Of a stretch of 64,000 nt of DNA, positions 25,101-36,552 are shown one piece after another. The position numbers and the translations under genes are program-made. The DNA comes from Corylus avellana. Lineage: Eukaryota > Streptophyta > Magnoliopsida > Fagales > Betulaceae. How positions within the stretch are numbered: position 1 is the first letter of the stretch; each line of letters begins with the position of its first letter. The stretch is from assembly GCF_901000735.1 (NCBI RefSeq), contig NC_081546.1:439001-503000 (forward strand), given 5' to 3'. The notes below the pieces were generated by a model, which had not been told where the DNA came from, did no database searches, and was given only the letters and a program-made list of their open reading frames with translations.

Positions 25101-26418
25101 ATAAAACCTAATACAGAAAAAAATTAAATTAAATTAAATTAAAATTAAAAAATTAAAAAATTAAAAAAAAAAAAAAAAAAAAAATTGTAAGACTTTATCA
25201 GAATAGAGAACAGGGAAGAAGAAAAGTAGATCTACGCAAGAGAGAGAGAGAGAGAGAGAGACCCACCTCCTCTTGTTCAGGAGTCAAACCAACAGGCTTC
25301 CCATTATAAAGAATCTTCACTCCGTGAGGCGTATACGCTGGTGGAAAAATGACACCATTGTGAACCAGGGTAGTCCATTTCTTCTGTCCGTCACCGGAGC
25401 TAGGTGTCATTTTTGTCGACTTTATATATTTTGAATTTTTTACTGCTTTCTTAGACTTGTTAGCTGTTTTCTTGAAAGTAGTAGAAACAGTTTTTACTGG
25501 TTTTTGTTTTGTGGCAGAAGATTTATTGTCTGATGCGAATGATTTCTTCATTCTCTGGGAAATTGGAATATGGTCATCATCTGCTGCCTTTGGTTCTGCT
25601 TTGACTGATACTTGCTTAATCTTCACTGGTGCAGATCCATCTGAGAGCTTCATCTTTTTAACCGAAGACTGTTCAGAGGAATTGGCCTTATCTAAGGGTC
25701 TTTTACTCGTTACCATGGAAGATTTCTGCTGTTTATCCCTTGAGGTGGAACCATTTTGCTGAATTCTTGAAGCCAAGGGTTTCTTGTCATCAGAATCATA
25801 AGGCTTACTACTGGACGTACCCACATTGGCTTTCAATGGGAACCTTGAAGACAAAGGAACTTCATCGTCCGAATCTTCAGGAGATTTTTTTATAGTGATT
25901 TTTGACACTGGTGGTGGTGATGTATTGGGAACAGGTTTGCTGAACCCTTTCTGGGTATGATTGGAGTTCCCCTTGAGTCTAGCACTCAGTGGTTTATCAT
26001 CTTCGGAATCACTATTTTCTACAGAAGAGTATTTGACAGAACTCTTTTCCTCTTTAACAGAAGTTGGCATGTTCTGTTCAGATGAACGTTTTGCATGACC
26101 AACGAATGCAATCGATGCTTTTGAATTTGCTACCGGTGACTTCTCAGTTGATGCTTTGATGGATGACGTTGACGCTTTTGGGCTGGGTGCAGGAGATTTA
26201 ACTGATGATGCCTTATTAGATGTAACCATCTTACCCTTCTGCGAACTGGAGTTTTGACCATTGGATTGTCCATCATGCCTTTCGGATAATGACTTCTTTA
26301 CTTCTGAGTTTAATTGATTTTGCTTAGCCAGTGGTTTACTCCTTTTGAAAATTGTAGGCCCATCTTCATCCTCAAAATCATCATCATATACTGATTTACT
26401 AGAAGTCTGAACAGCCAT
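18791..26418 (-). CDS. TOP1: DNA topoisomerase I (type IB)
   Basis: Nuclear enzyme that relaxes supercoils by nicking one strand through a 3'-phosphotyrosine. Fifteen minus-strand exons: 26418-25267, 25022-24828, 23952-23872, 22595-22536, 22387-22293, 22028-21872, 21719-21594, 21035-20955, 20851-20761, 20673-20540, 20231-20163, 20070-19981, 19531-19431, 19330-19162, 18859-18791; all in frame, 889 residues. Exon 1 encodes a charged, Ser/Lys-rich nuclear leader of about 345 residues, then the core begins at [15 protein letters not shown]. All five catalytic residues are visible: Arg617 (LALRAGNEK), Lys655 (FLGKDSIRY), Arg713 (KVFRTFN), His754 (CNHQR) and Tyr848 (SKINYLDPR). The linker between His and Tyr is of family-typical length and predicted coiled. 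The protein ends in DPDFRF. A 5' UTR intron is likely, because a splice acceptor (TTTTGCCAG) lies about 30 bp upstream of the ATG on the minus strand. Confidence 0.96.
18972..19046. mobile_element. 75-bp MITE with 14-bp TIR and 11-bp target duplication in last TOP1 intron
   Basis: AGAAATGCTACATG at 18972 is repeated exactly inverted at the right end (19033-19046). Identical CTTTTTTTATT flanks lie at 18961-18971 and 19047-19057. The centre is itself palindromic (CCCAAGTC...GACTTGGG). The 8-11 bp target duplication fits Mutator-type elements. It sits in the intron between TOP1 exons 14 and 15. Confidence 0.8.
22077..22118. repeat. (AT)n(AC)n(AT)n microsatellite in TOP1 intron 5
   Basis: Compound dinucleotide tract about 50-90 bp upstream (in transcript direction) of the end of the preceding sequence, lying just 5' on the plus strand of exon 6. 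Intronic, no coding role. Confidence 0.7.
25139..25261. repeat. A-rich run and (AG)n microsatellite in TOP1 intron 1
   Basis: An (AATTA)-type and poly-A tract (about 25117-25182) and an (AG)n tract (25239-25261) fill much of the 244-bp intron. On the transcript strand the (CT)n begins only a few bases after the 5' splice site at 25266. Confidence 0.85.
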
Positions 26419-26627
26419 TATTCAACTATGTACTGTAACATCAGTTTCTGGCAAAAAGAAAAAGAAATTCTTTAGAAATAAAGGAATGGAGCCTCAAAGT
26501 ACAGTTAAAATCCAAAGCTCTGAGCCGTACATATTAACTATCAATAAAGATGTAGAAAAATAATATTTTTAGAATAAATTTATGATTAAAATAGAAGGTC
26601 AACAAGGATCAGTTTTAAGGCAGGGAT

Positions 26628-26777
26628 TGTAACACCCCCTTCCCGTAGGAAGACAGTACAACAATTTCTTAATTAGAAACATGAGGATATAAGAATTCCA
26701 TAAACTAAAAATTTAATAAACTCATGTTTCTAATTAAGAAATGTAGTATTGTCTTCCTGCAGGAAGGGGGCGTTACA
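26628..26777. mobile_element. 150-bp palindromic TG...CA element (solo-LTR-like) with 5-bp target duplication
   Basis: The sequence starts TGTAACACCCCCTTCC and ends in its near-inverse (GGAAGGGGGCGTTACA), with GGGAT at both sides (26623-26627, 26778-26782). The two halves are complementary over about 55 bp each, so RNA from it would fold as a hairpin. TG...CA ends and a 5-bp duplication are LTR-type marks; TGTAACACCC is a common LTR start in plants. It lies about 200 bp upstream of the TOP1 ATG. Confidence 0.75.
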
Positions 26778-26782
26778 GGGAT

Positions 26783-29484
26783 TACGATGAAGTCAGATTC
26801 TATTAGATAGCAATACCACTGGTGGAAGCATATTCAAAACAAGAAATCAAACAGTAGAACACATTTTCCCATGGAATCCAATCTAAAATGATACTTTTCT
26901 CAACTTTGTTTTCTAAGCAAATAAGGAATGGGTACAAGGATTAGACCACTGAAAAAGGGATGGACTCTCTAACAACAAACCCAAAACGAAAAATGCAGTG
27001 CAGGAAATACACAAATAGTAGGCAATGGGTCAAAAATGACCCAAGAGAAACCGAAAGGTAGACGAAACTCGAAAGGCACGTCAACCCTTCTTGAGCTCCC
27101 TCACCCTTTGAAGAGGTGGTTAGATATTCTGTTGGAGCGGTTGGCCACCCTCAACAGATAAAACGATGGTGGACCACTCCTCAAAAGGGTGGACACCCAG
27201 CTTAAGAGGTGGTTCGACCACCTTTTTACTTTTTTTTTTTTTTTTGAAGGTATACATAGCTTAATTTAGACCGTTCATTTTGAGTGAATTCTTAGAATTG
27301 CAAGCTAGCTCAATCTAAAAGCTTCAAACATCACACCCTTTAATGCCAAACAGAATCTTTTCTGCAAAGAAAAGCAAGGGTTTGATACTTTGAGCGCATC
27401 CACACCCCAATTTTCTTTAATTCACATTAAAATGCAAAGGTCCCTCACCTTCATGACTTGAGGGTAACTGAGAACAAGGACACTGTTCATTCAATACCTG
27501 ATGACATGTCTTAAATATCGGCCGTTGCTTCGTTTATACCCAACGAGTAGGACTGAGATGACAATTTTGTCTAAACTCAGGGCCACCTTTTGAATTATCC
27601 ACTTTTCTCTTATTACCAGAAAAGCCCCTTTGAGCCACAAGCCCACAAGAGCAAGCAATTCTCACCTACATAGAAGAAAAAACAGAACAAAACCCCTCTC
27701 TCTCAAAGGTACACAAACTGTGAGAGACTCTTTTTGATTTTCATCTTCACCAATCAGCTCACCCAACTTTCAGATTTGCAAGGAAGGCCGATAATTTCAG
27801 ATTAGAGAGCAATTTATTTATTTATTTGTTTTGGTTCACAACAAGTATGTGAAAATCTCCATGCTTTTTTTCCGGATTGATCATTATGCATATTGTTATA
27901 TGTTCTTTGTTTTGTCTCTGATTGGTGTTTGTGTGTATTAAGGAAAAGGTTGGATTAGGGTTTCTGTATCAGCTTCTGGTGACTTAGATTTTCGCGCCAT
28001 TTTTTTTTAATTTGGTTTTGTCGGTGTGTACATTCTGTTTTGTAGCTGAGAAAGTGGAGGAAAACAAAGATTTTCAAGTATGGAATTTTGTTTTGGGGTT
28101 CACATTGGGTATGCTAAGTTTGGATAGTTACTTAACCGAATTCAATTGGGTTTTTTGGGTTTCTGAGGAACTGGGCTGCGGAAGATATAAGACTTTAAAA
28201 TTTGTATTCCTTTAATGGCAATTACAGGGTCTAGAAATTTTATTCTTTGGTGAAAATTAGAGGGAGTTAAGCCAAGCTAAGCTTAAAGTTTCAATTCCAG
28301 TTAGGTTTTGTATTGGGTCTTACTTGATCAATGCTCGGCATGACTTGATCAGGTCTATGAATGGTTAAGGCATGCTTTTGTGCACAATCCAATAAGAAGT
28401 TTCGGGGAAAATCGGTTGCTGGATTGTAAGGAATTCAGTTCGCTATGAGATTTGTGGTTGATGCAAATCTTTGTGCGTAACAGGAGTACACTTTGGATTA
28501 TTAGGTTAATGATGGAGTTAGGTTGGGGTTATGAAAGAGTTTGGGTTTGCGTAATTGTATTTGAGTTGAGCTTGGACTATATGAGTTCAAAGAAACAGCT
28601 CTTGAAGGATAGTACTGTTACTTAGAAATTTGGATGAAAGCCCATGCATGTCCTGTGGTAGGAATAGCAACTAGCTAGGTTAAGGGTGCATGATCAAAAT
28701 TCAAATTTAGCATAAATGGGTTGAGAAAGCCAAATCTAATTGTAAGAACTTAGTATGGAATGAGCAGAACCATGCATTAATCCTGTTATTAGTAGAAGAA
28801 GGATTTGGTCATTGTGTGTCTTTATGTCAGTGTATTGACGTTAGCTTTAGTTTCTTGTTGGTTGAATTTAAATTAGGTTTTTGCCACCTCTGACAGGAGG
28901 TTCCTAGAATGCTTTCTTTCTCTCATCTTTCTATGGTTTATTGAATATCCTAGTTGAGAAAAGTATAAAAATTGAAGGGTCTATTTTTTCCCGCAACGCT
29001 CCCAACCCCTCATTTACAAAGAGAAAAAACCCTAGTTCTCTCTAGCCGCTGTCTGGTTTGGGAGAAGAGAAGGACTCCTCCCCTCTCCTCCTTCCTCATG
29101 GAGTTTTCACCTTTCGTTTTTTTAGGTTTAGAGTTTTCTCTAATCCATTCAGCCTCTTCTGAGGCCATATCCATCACCTTGTGCGATTTATCCTTTATCC
29201 TCCCAAAATCACAGCTTCTACCCCTTCAATGCCTCTGTGCCGCCTCTTCTGCACTGCCACATCGCCTCTTCCTTTCGGATCTGTTTTGGGTTTCGGTTTT
29301 GGCTCCTTTGAAGCATGATCTGTCTTCCTCTGTCAGATCCAACCACCAACGTGTCTCACCACTATCGTCATCGACCTCTCTACTTCCCGTTGCTGCCTTC
29401 TATGCCTCCGCCTGGCAGCCATGCGCCGGAGAGTGGATCTCATGCGTGATGCGTGTGTGCAACTTCGCTGTCACCTCCAAGTAC
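26783..29484. other. Upstream region of TOP1, no second gene recognised
   Basis: Contains the TOP1 promoter side and probably its 5' UTR exon. A GC-rich GGTGG/CCACC module lies at about 27090-27230. CT-rich, UTR-like tracts occur on the plus strand near 27690-27720 and 29030-29090, each followed by possible exon-like sequence, but no conserved protein reads through them. The 174-codon plus frame at 28972-29496 has no recognisable domain. Confidence 0.5.
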
Positions 29485-30148
29485 CAATTGTCATGAACAT
29501 TTCCCTCAACTTTTCCTTATCAGACATGAAGAGCTTAATACAATCCTTCATCACAGTATAACAAGAAGGAATTAGAAACCTAGGCTCAACTATTTTCATG
29601 AAATCCAGAAACCCTTCACCTTCCACAAACCTAAATGGCAACTCATCCACAAATATCATCTTAGATATTGCTACCCTTATTTTTTAGCATTGTATTTCGC
29701 AATCATAAGAATACCAATAGATCCTTCTCCCACTGCCACTTGTCCTTCCCTCTTAACATCAAAACTCAACTTTGATTGTGACTTATCACCTACCGGGATA
29801 TTTTTGCAACTATTCCTCAAATGTGTTAGCATGGATGAAGTACCTAGCCTTCTAGTGTGACAACTAAGCAATTTGTTACAATAATTGCATTGTGATTTAG
29901 ATCCTCAGGATCACCCCCCTCATCTTGGTAAAATGTTCCCAAACCATTGATGTTTGCTCAGATTTCTTAGGTTTTGGTGGGAGAGCTGAACTAGGATTTT
30001 GAGTACCAACAGCTGTTGTAGATCCAACACCAACACATTCAACATTATCATTATCAATGGAAGGCATAGTGCTATCCAAAAGACTAGGCCTAGATGAAGC
30101 AGAACTAGAACCAAAAGTGTTAGTACCACTAGTGGAATTACCATCCAT
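29485..30148 (-). pseudogene. Decayed 5' fragment of a hAT transposase (BED finger type)
   Basis: Read on the minus strand, an N-terminal Ser-rich segment from ATG 30148 leads to SEQTSMVWEHFTKM, then a BED-type zinc finger CNYC...LTHLRNSC, then PFRFVEGEGFLDFMK and related residues of the plant hAT transposase family. At least two frame changes break it (one near 29905-29925 within the finger, one near 29680). The catalytic core and C-terminal dimerisation region are absent; similarity stops near 29485. It is a truncated, dead element. Non-coding sequence to about 31.5 kb may be its 5' end. Confidence 0.8.
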
Positions 30149-30616
30149 GAGTCTACAATAAGTGGAAGAAAAAAAATCAAAAATTTATAAAATACGACAA
30201 TGTTACGAAGTATAAAAATTATAGGTACCCATAACCACACCATGACCAACAACAATCTAAATACAAATATGAAAAATAAAGGAGAGGAAGAAAAATATTA
30301 AGAAAAGAGCAAAAATTTTGAAACAGAAAAGAACAATCCAACTTATAAATAAGCAATAACAACGTTGACTCATCAAACTTGAATCGAAAATGTACTAAGA
30401 AACACACGGATTACAATTTGAAGCAATGAGATAATGAATACTGATTTGGCTTACTCCCTAGCAGGCTGTTATTTACAAAGATTAAACATTAAGCGTTAAG
30501 ACTAAGATTACATCTCAATAATTATATTTCATCATCACATAATTAAAATATTCATATTCAATTAGATCATGTATCAGCCAAGCTTCCGTCTCAAAGTGAA
30601 GCAAAAGCCCATTGTT

Positions 30617-30620
<4 letters not shown>

Positions 30621-30658
<38 letters not shown>
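30621..30658. repeat. (AT)n microsatellite
   Basis: About 19 perfect TA repeats in the region upstream of the hAT fragment. Confidence 0.95.
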
Positions 30659-30662
<4 letters not shown>

Positions 30663-31503
30663 GTCACCAATAATCAAAAACCACAAATTCCAAAGACATC
30701 ATCCTGAGTTTCTAGTTTCAGAATCGATAATAAAGGTAAGGGAAAATTAATCCAGAACACCTTTACAGGCATAGCTGCTTGTGCGACAGAAAAATTAATA
30801 GACATCAAGACAGCTCTATGCCAACAAATGGGATCTAAAAGAACGTGTTAAGACTAAGATTACATGTTAAGTCTGCATTCACCAAACACACGGATTACCC
30901 CCAAAATGTTAAGACTAAGAAATAATCATGTATTTTACAAAGATTAAACGACAGAAAGATGTAAGAATCAAAAGAACAAGACCAATATCGATGAGATGAA
31001 TAGGGACCCAAGAAAGGTCAGTAGATAAACTTACAGGTGGATGGGACGATCAGATCAGAAACCCAAGCACAGCGTGATTTTGATAGCGAAGAGTCCAAAG
31101 GAGCTGTGACGGAGCGTGCCCTAGATTTAGGGGAAAAATAGATAAAAGAATAAGATTCAAACACAAAGCGAAAAATAGATCCGGTGAAGCCAAAATACAA
31201 GATGCAAGACACTAATATGGCCGCTAATGAGAGAGACAGAGAGAGAATGAAAGAGGTCCAGAGAGAGAGAAACCTGGACGGCTAGACATGGACGAAGGTG
31301 GCTGACCGGTGCTACGGGACTGGAAGCTGGAGCCGTGTACTGGAGGTGGGAGCACTGGGAGCGGCGCAGTAGGTTGGAGTCTGGAGGGAGAGAGTGAAAT
31401 CTGTGAGAGAGACTGAGAGAGAGAGGCAGACAGACAGCGCAAGCAATTCTTAGCCTAACTCTTCGGTTTTTGCTCTGCTTAGGATAGGAGGAAGGAATAC
31501 TCA

Positions 31504-32130
31504 TGCCTCGTTTGATTTGCGTAATAAACCTCGGAATGACTAATCGATAGAATAGTCATTTTCTTTTTTTTGTATTGTCATATTTTTATGAACAGTTACT
31601 GTAGTGAGAATAACTAATCTCTTACATAGAAAAGTAAATATTCCTCATAAAATGGACAAGGCTTTTAAAAAAACTAATTTTCTCTTCTTTCTTTTTTTAA
31701 TTTGTTCTCAAACTTAATTTTATTTTTAAAAAACTAAACAAACAAAAAATGTTGTGGGTGGTCGGCCACCCACATAAGGTCCTGGGGTGACCGCAACTAT
31801 CCCTGAAGCCCTCCGAAGGTGGTTGTGGCCTCCCCCAAGTGCCGTCGAGGGTGGTTGCAACACCTCCGAAGGACCATGATGAGGTCTTCTAGGGGTGGCC
31901 ACACCTTCAACCATTTTTTCTTTTTTCTTTTTTCTTGTTTATTTGAGTTTTAAAATAGTTAAAAATCATATGGTTTTTTTAATAATTTTGGTTTAATTTT
32001 AATTATGAAATACGTGTTGCTATCAAACTAAAAAATTAAAATAATTATTTCATTCAAACCTCTTATATTCTCAGTAATACATATTTATTTTTCTAATGCA
32101 ATACTTATTTCACAAACAAAACGAGGCCTT
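31504..32130. mobile_element. MITE with GCCTCGTTT inverted termini and GC-rich core
   Basis: The left end GCCTCGTTTGATTTGCG and the reverse complement of the right end GCCTCGTTTTGTTTGTG match at 13 of 17 positions. Near the left terminus is AATAAACCTCGGAATGACTA, similar in style to the element at 9078. The interior carries a GC-rich GGTGGTCGGCCACC module (about 31750-31915), shared with the same element. No certain target duplication; borders are approximate. Confidence 0.65.
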
Positions 32131-32197
32131 AGTGTTTTCTTTTTTTAAAAAAAAAAAATTATAACTAGCCAGGGGGGGTTGGGTACTCACTTAATCA

Positions 32198-33015
32198 TAC
32201 GAGTGTCAACCCGGTCCGGTTTCTTGGTTTTTTGCCAAAATCGGGAACCGGAACCAAGACCCTGATTACCGGCCGGTTTCGGTTTTACCCGATCCAGTAA
32301 CCGGTTTTTTAAGGGAAAAACAAAAAAAAAATGTTGGGCTTATTTTAGGTATTGGGCCTAAAATAAGCCCATTTTTTTTTTAAGTTGGCTCTTTTAAAAA
32401 AAAAAAAAAATTTATTAGTCTTTTTGTCTAAATTAAATGAGCTTTATTGTGATTATTCCAAATAATTATTACAACAATAAATATAAACTATCAATAGTAA
32501 ATACTTTATATATATTCAAACAGTATATTTCATTGTGAGCCTAAGAAATTATAAGAACCAAACTTTATGCAAAGAAAGACATCAAATAAGTGACCCAATT
32601 GACCAAATTTCCAATGCTTAAGACCCCAACATCAGAAAATTAACAACTACTACAATCAACCCAATAAACCCAACATTATAATTCCATCAAATCTTGTTTA
32701 GATGTTAATATTATACACTAAAGTAACAATATATATAAATATTACAACAATAAATATAAACTACCAACAATAAATATATATGTATATAAATATTCAAACA
32801 ATATATTTCTTTGTTTTCCATTTTTCCTACTCTCCAAACTAACTTTCTGAAAATTTCAACTTAGCATAATATATATATATATAATGGAAACCCGGTTTCC
32901 GGTTTCCCAGTAAAAACCGGGTACCAGAACTGGGGTACCCGGTTTTTGGATTTTTAAAACCGGAACCGGAACCGGGTCCACGGTTTCCCTTTTCCGGTAA
33001 TTTTTGACACCCTTA
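32198..33015. mobile_element. 818-bp non-autonomous hAT element
   Basis: Left terminus TACGAGTGTCAA and right terminus (reverse complement TAAGGGTGTCAA) match at 10 of 12 bases. The flanking 8-mers CTTAATCA (32190-32197) and CCTAATCA (33016-33023) differ at one base, as expected for a hAT 8-bp target duplication. Subterminal regions at both ends are packed with CCGG/ACCGG repeats (AACCGGAACCGG type), typical transposase-binding arrays of hAT elements. An internal hairpin (GGGCTTATTTTAGG and its inverse) lies at about 32336-32371, and an AT-rich tract of about 90 bp at 32455 recurs near 32731. No coding sequence. Confidence 0.88.
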
Positions 33016-33023
33016 CCTAATCA

Positions 33024-33626
33024 AAAAAATTCCTACCCATAGCTCATCCCGCCCACACGGGTTGGCAAAAAACTAACCTGGTTATACAAATTTAACCCTT
33101 AAATCTTATATATGCGGGGTGAGGTAGGACAAGGCAAGTTTATGCGGGTATTGCCCACTCCTAATGACATTCTTTGTATCATTGGATAAAAAGAGATCAC
33201 ATGTCTTAGTTAAAACGTGTCTATTATCTTATATTATTCATATCCAAATGACCAAATCAATTGGTCATCAGGAGCAAACAACTAAATCAATAGGAATCCA
33301 TCTTATTTATTATCTAGAAGAAAGAGACAGTTGGAATAATTGGAAAACGAGTGATCCTTGTCTCATATTGACTAGCTAGGAGCAAGAGTAGAATTATGTT
33401 TATAGGCTTTGGTACACCGTACATGTGTGTAGAATTATGTTTAATTACTGATGTAGCACCTTTCACTTGCCCTATCATCCACGTTGTCCCTTGTCAGTGG
33501 TGCAAACTGCAAAGAACCCAACGCTGCAAAGAACAGTCATTGATTTATTGGTCAAAAGGATATGGAGGAATTTGATGCAATTCATGATTTGTGACTTTAG
33601 CCCTTTAATGGAAGAGATTGCTGCGG

Positions 33627-33660
<34 letters not shown>

Positions 33661-35209
33661 ATGTTAAAGGGATTCCTTGATTCGAAAGTTATAGTACTTC
33701 TAATGCTTCAAGAAAATGGAGAATCTATCGTTTATACATAAAGGTTGGGAAAGAAAAAAGATTGCTACATTCTTTTCTAACAAGTTGTGGCCACATCCTT
33801 ACAAAGTGCACAAAAATTTTGCATAATATAAAATTAAAAAAAAAACAAAAAACGTGCAAATATGTAGCATATTGATTAAACAAAAGTTTTTTTTTTTTTT
33901 TTTAAGAATAAAAAAAAAAAATCACATTTGTATTCCACCTTTATCTCACTTTGTTAACATGTCAGTGTTAATTAATATTTGGATCAACCTTTTTATTAAA
34001 AATAACTAATTAAACTGATTGGTACTGAAACGTTAACGAAATGAGATAATAATAGGCGGTAAGTACGAAAGCGCCACACTAAGTTGGAGAGGAAGTATCT
34101 TGAGTTAGCCAAATCTAAAAGATTAACACCATTAGAGCAGCCTTCATAAACATTTCAAAGAGAAAATACTTCTTCTTTTCACTCAAATAGATATTTCAAG
34201 ATTAAAAATGTACATATTTTGTCAAGCGTGAATCACCAACATGGTTGAATTATATTATTTATTACCAATATTGTAATCACCTTCAAAAGAAAACAGCTAA
34301 AATGAGAGAGCCTCGAGAAAATAAAAGGAAGGTAAAGCCAACATCTCTTTCTATTTCAAACAGTAAACTTGTTTTTACAAGCACATTTTCTACATCAGTA
34401 GAGCATTTGCTTTTTGCTAAAGCACTTAGCTAGCGGTGCTGAAAATCTACCAGTATTCACTCCTGTCAAGTGTCAACTCCTTTCATTGGGAATGAGATCT
34501 TAACTTCTTCAAAAGTTGAAGCAAATTAAACCTCATCAACTGCCACAGGAAGGCTGAAACAGATACAAGCAAACTTGTCCATTGGAACAACATACTTGGT
34601 TACAGAGACTCAACCAAAAATAAACAACCAAATTAATTTGTTCTATAATATATACCAGAAACGGCATGACCTAGCAAATTATTTTATCAAGCTTGTTTAG
34701 GAAAAGAAGGAAAAGATTTGAACTCAATGGGGAGTTATGAAATAATAACTAGATAACAAATATGGAATCTGCATTGAAAAATAATCTCTGATGCTTAATC
34801 AACACTGGCTTGGGCTCTAGACTCTAGTGCAAAAATCTTAATATGCTAAAAGAAGTGAGGAAATGCTGCAAATGCACAAGTGTAGGAGAATAATGCATTT
34901 TAAGCAAGCTACTTAAATTACATTATTTTGCTTCTAAAGGTGCTTTGGCAATCAATGGAAGCTTAGACATATAATTTGTACGTAGTTAACTTAACAACAC
35001 AGGTGTCATAAGCCTTTCCAAGTATCTTTTGCAATCCATTCTCTCTGCATGAATATGGAGTAAATAGGATGGATATCTATATAAGGAACTGTTCCTGTAA
35101 AGGAGCTCAAAATCCCACTTTCTTTCAGCAATATTGTTCCTATAGCCATTCCAAATTCATATATGCTTCCATAATAAGGATTTTTCAATGCCAAATTAAT
35201 AATCTTTGA
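33024..35209. other. Intergenic, no gene recognised
   Basis: AT-rich sequence with an (AT)n(GT)n microsatellite at 33628-33661 and several poly-A/T runs (about 33888-33905, 33908-33921). Open frames here are short and carry no recognisable motif. Confidence 0.6.
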
Positions 35210-35717
35210 GGAAAGCTTTATGCTATTTCTCTAATTAAATTACATTACAAACAAATCAGCTTGTTTTTCAGAGTTATCATAATCCTCATGCTAAAGAGAT
35301 GTTGATTTTTGAATTTTCAGAGTCAATCAAATCACCTAACGATCGGAGCTCAAATGGAAGTCAAATGAATCAATTTTTCAGACTGGCCACAACTTTTGCA
35401 GTCAGCGTTGGGCACCAAAATCAGCAGCTACGTACTGTCGCACTATTTCCCATTCATTCAAAGCGCTAATCTCGCATTAATTGACTCGTTTCCTACTTCA
35501 GTTCCCACCCTCCCTTTCCACTTTTTTTTTTTTTTTTTTTTTTCTCTTTCTCCCTTCTTCCGCTCCTCTCTTCCTCTGACCCCTACGGTAATCCCCATTC
35601 CCTTCTCTTTTAACTAACTTTTTTAACTGTCACTCACTGCATTTTTCACTTTCTTTTTTTCCCCAGAGCTTTCTCACTACCCCTTCGGGGCTCTCGGAAC
35701 CGAACTACATTGAATAG

Positions 35718-35849
35718 GAGGGAGACGAACTCAGATTCTCTCCTGGCATTAAACTCTTTGTGGGTAATCTTCCTTCTGTGTGGACATTGCTGATCAGCTT
35801 GCCGGGTTGTTCGAAAGCACCGGAAATGTTGAAATGGTCGAGGTATTCG
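35718..35849 (+). pseudogene. Chloroplast RNP (RRM) fragment inside the RLP4 pseudogene
   Basis: Read in two frames, this encodes EEGDE-like acidic residues, then SPGIKLFVGNLPS (RNP2-type motif LFVGNLP), then after a one-base shift VDIADQLAGLFESTGNVEMV. This order is characteristic of the first or second RRM of the 28-33 kDa chloroplast ribonucleoproteins. It begins after an in-frame stop and ends before RNP1, so about 44 residues of the domain remain. It is fused to the few surviving bases of RLP4 exon 2. Source could be a processed transcript or element-mediated capture. Confidence 0.72.
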
Positions 35850-36089
35850 GTGTGTTTGGGCCGTTTGGCAAAGGAGCGGCCCACCGGACCTAAAGACCCA
35901 AAAAATTCATATCAAAATTTACCCCAATATTATTACATTTTACATCACATTAATCACTTTTTATTACTATTCAAATAAAAAAATCACTAAAAAACAAATT
36001 TTTTTCACTTTTTATACAAAATATTTTTATTTTCATCAATCAAATTTGCTACGGTCTAGGCACTTCATTTTTCAAGCCATTCCTCTTTT

Positions 36090-36112
36090 TTTTTTTTTTT
36101 TTTTTCATAATC

Positions 36113-36141
<29 letters not shown>
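36090..36141. repeat. Poly-T and (AAT)n microsatellite
   Basis: A T run (about 36087-36106) is followed by about ten AAT units (36112-36141) in the RLP4 pseudogene region. Confidence 0.9.
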
Positions 36142-36144
<3 letters not shown>

Positions 36145-36320
36145 CAATTGAGCCCGCAGAACAAATAGAACCTTTTAGAATAGCCCGGACCAATTCTTAG
36201 CCCAATTTTGGTATTGGCCCAATTCTAATTCGGAAAACCAATTCAATCTTACAAGCCCTGAAACCGTAAAGAACAACCGAACAGAAACACAAACAGGCGC
36301 CGTCAAAGAAGAAAGAAATG

Positions 36321-36552
36321 GCATGTTTGAGATTGTGTTTAAAGGATTTAAAAGTGTTTTTAACGCTTAAAAAGTTTGTTTGAAGAAAAAAATATTCATT
36401 TTGGTAAAAAAATTAAAAGCGTTTTTAAGGGTCCAAAAAGCCTGAAAATGGCCAAAAAATAATTTTGGCAAAAGCTTAAAAATGAAGTATTTGTCCAAAA
36501 ACTTTTTTTGACTTAAAAACTCTATTTCTCAAATACAATCTCAAACAGACTC
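36321..36552. mobile_element. MITE copy 1, TGTTTGAGATTGT termini
   Basis: The left end contains TGTTTGAGATTGTGTTT, and the reverse complement of the right end TGTTTGAGATTGTATTT. Interior is a purine/AAAAGC-rich palindrome-like sequence. A second copy lies at 38935-39166. Target duplication not clear. Confidence 0.75.

Noticed and set aside
28972..29496. 174-codon plus-strand frame
   Set aside because: CT-rich leader-like beginning, no recognisable domain, flanked by repeats; not supported as a gene.
31157..31504. 115-codon minus frame upstream of the hAT fragment
   Set aside because: Low-complexity Ser/Leu sequence from (GA)n tracts; more likely a non-coding element end.
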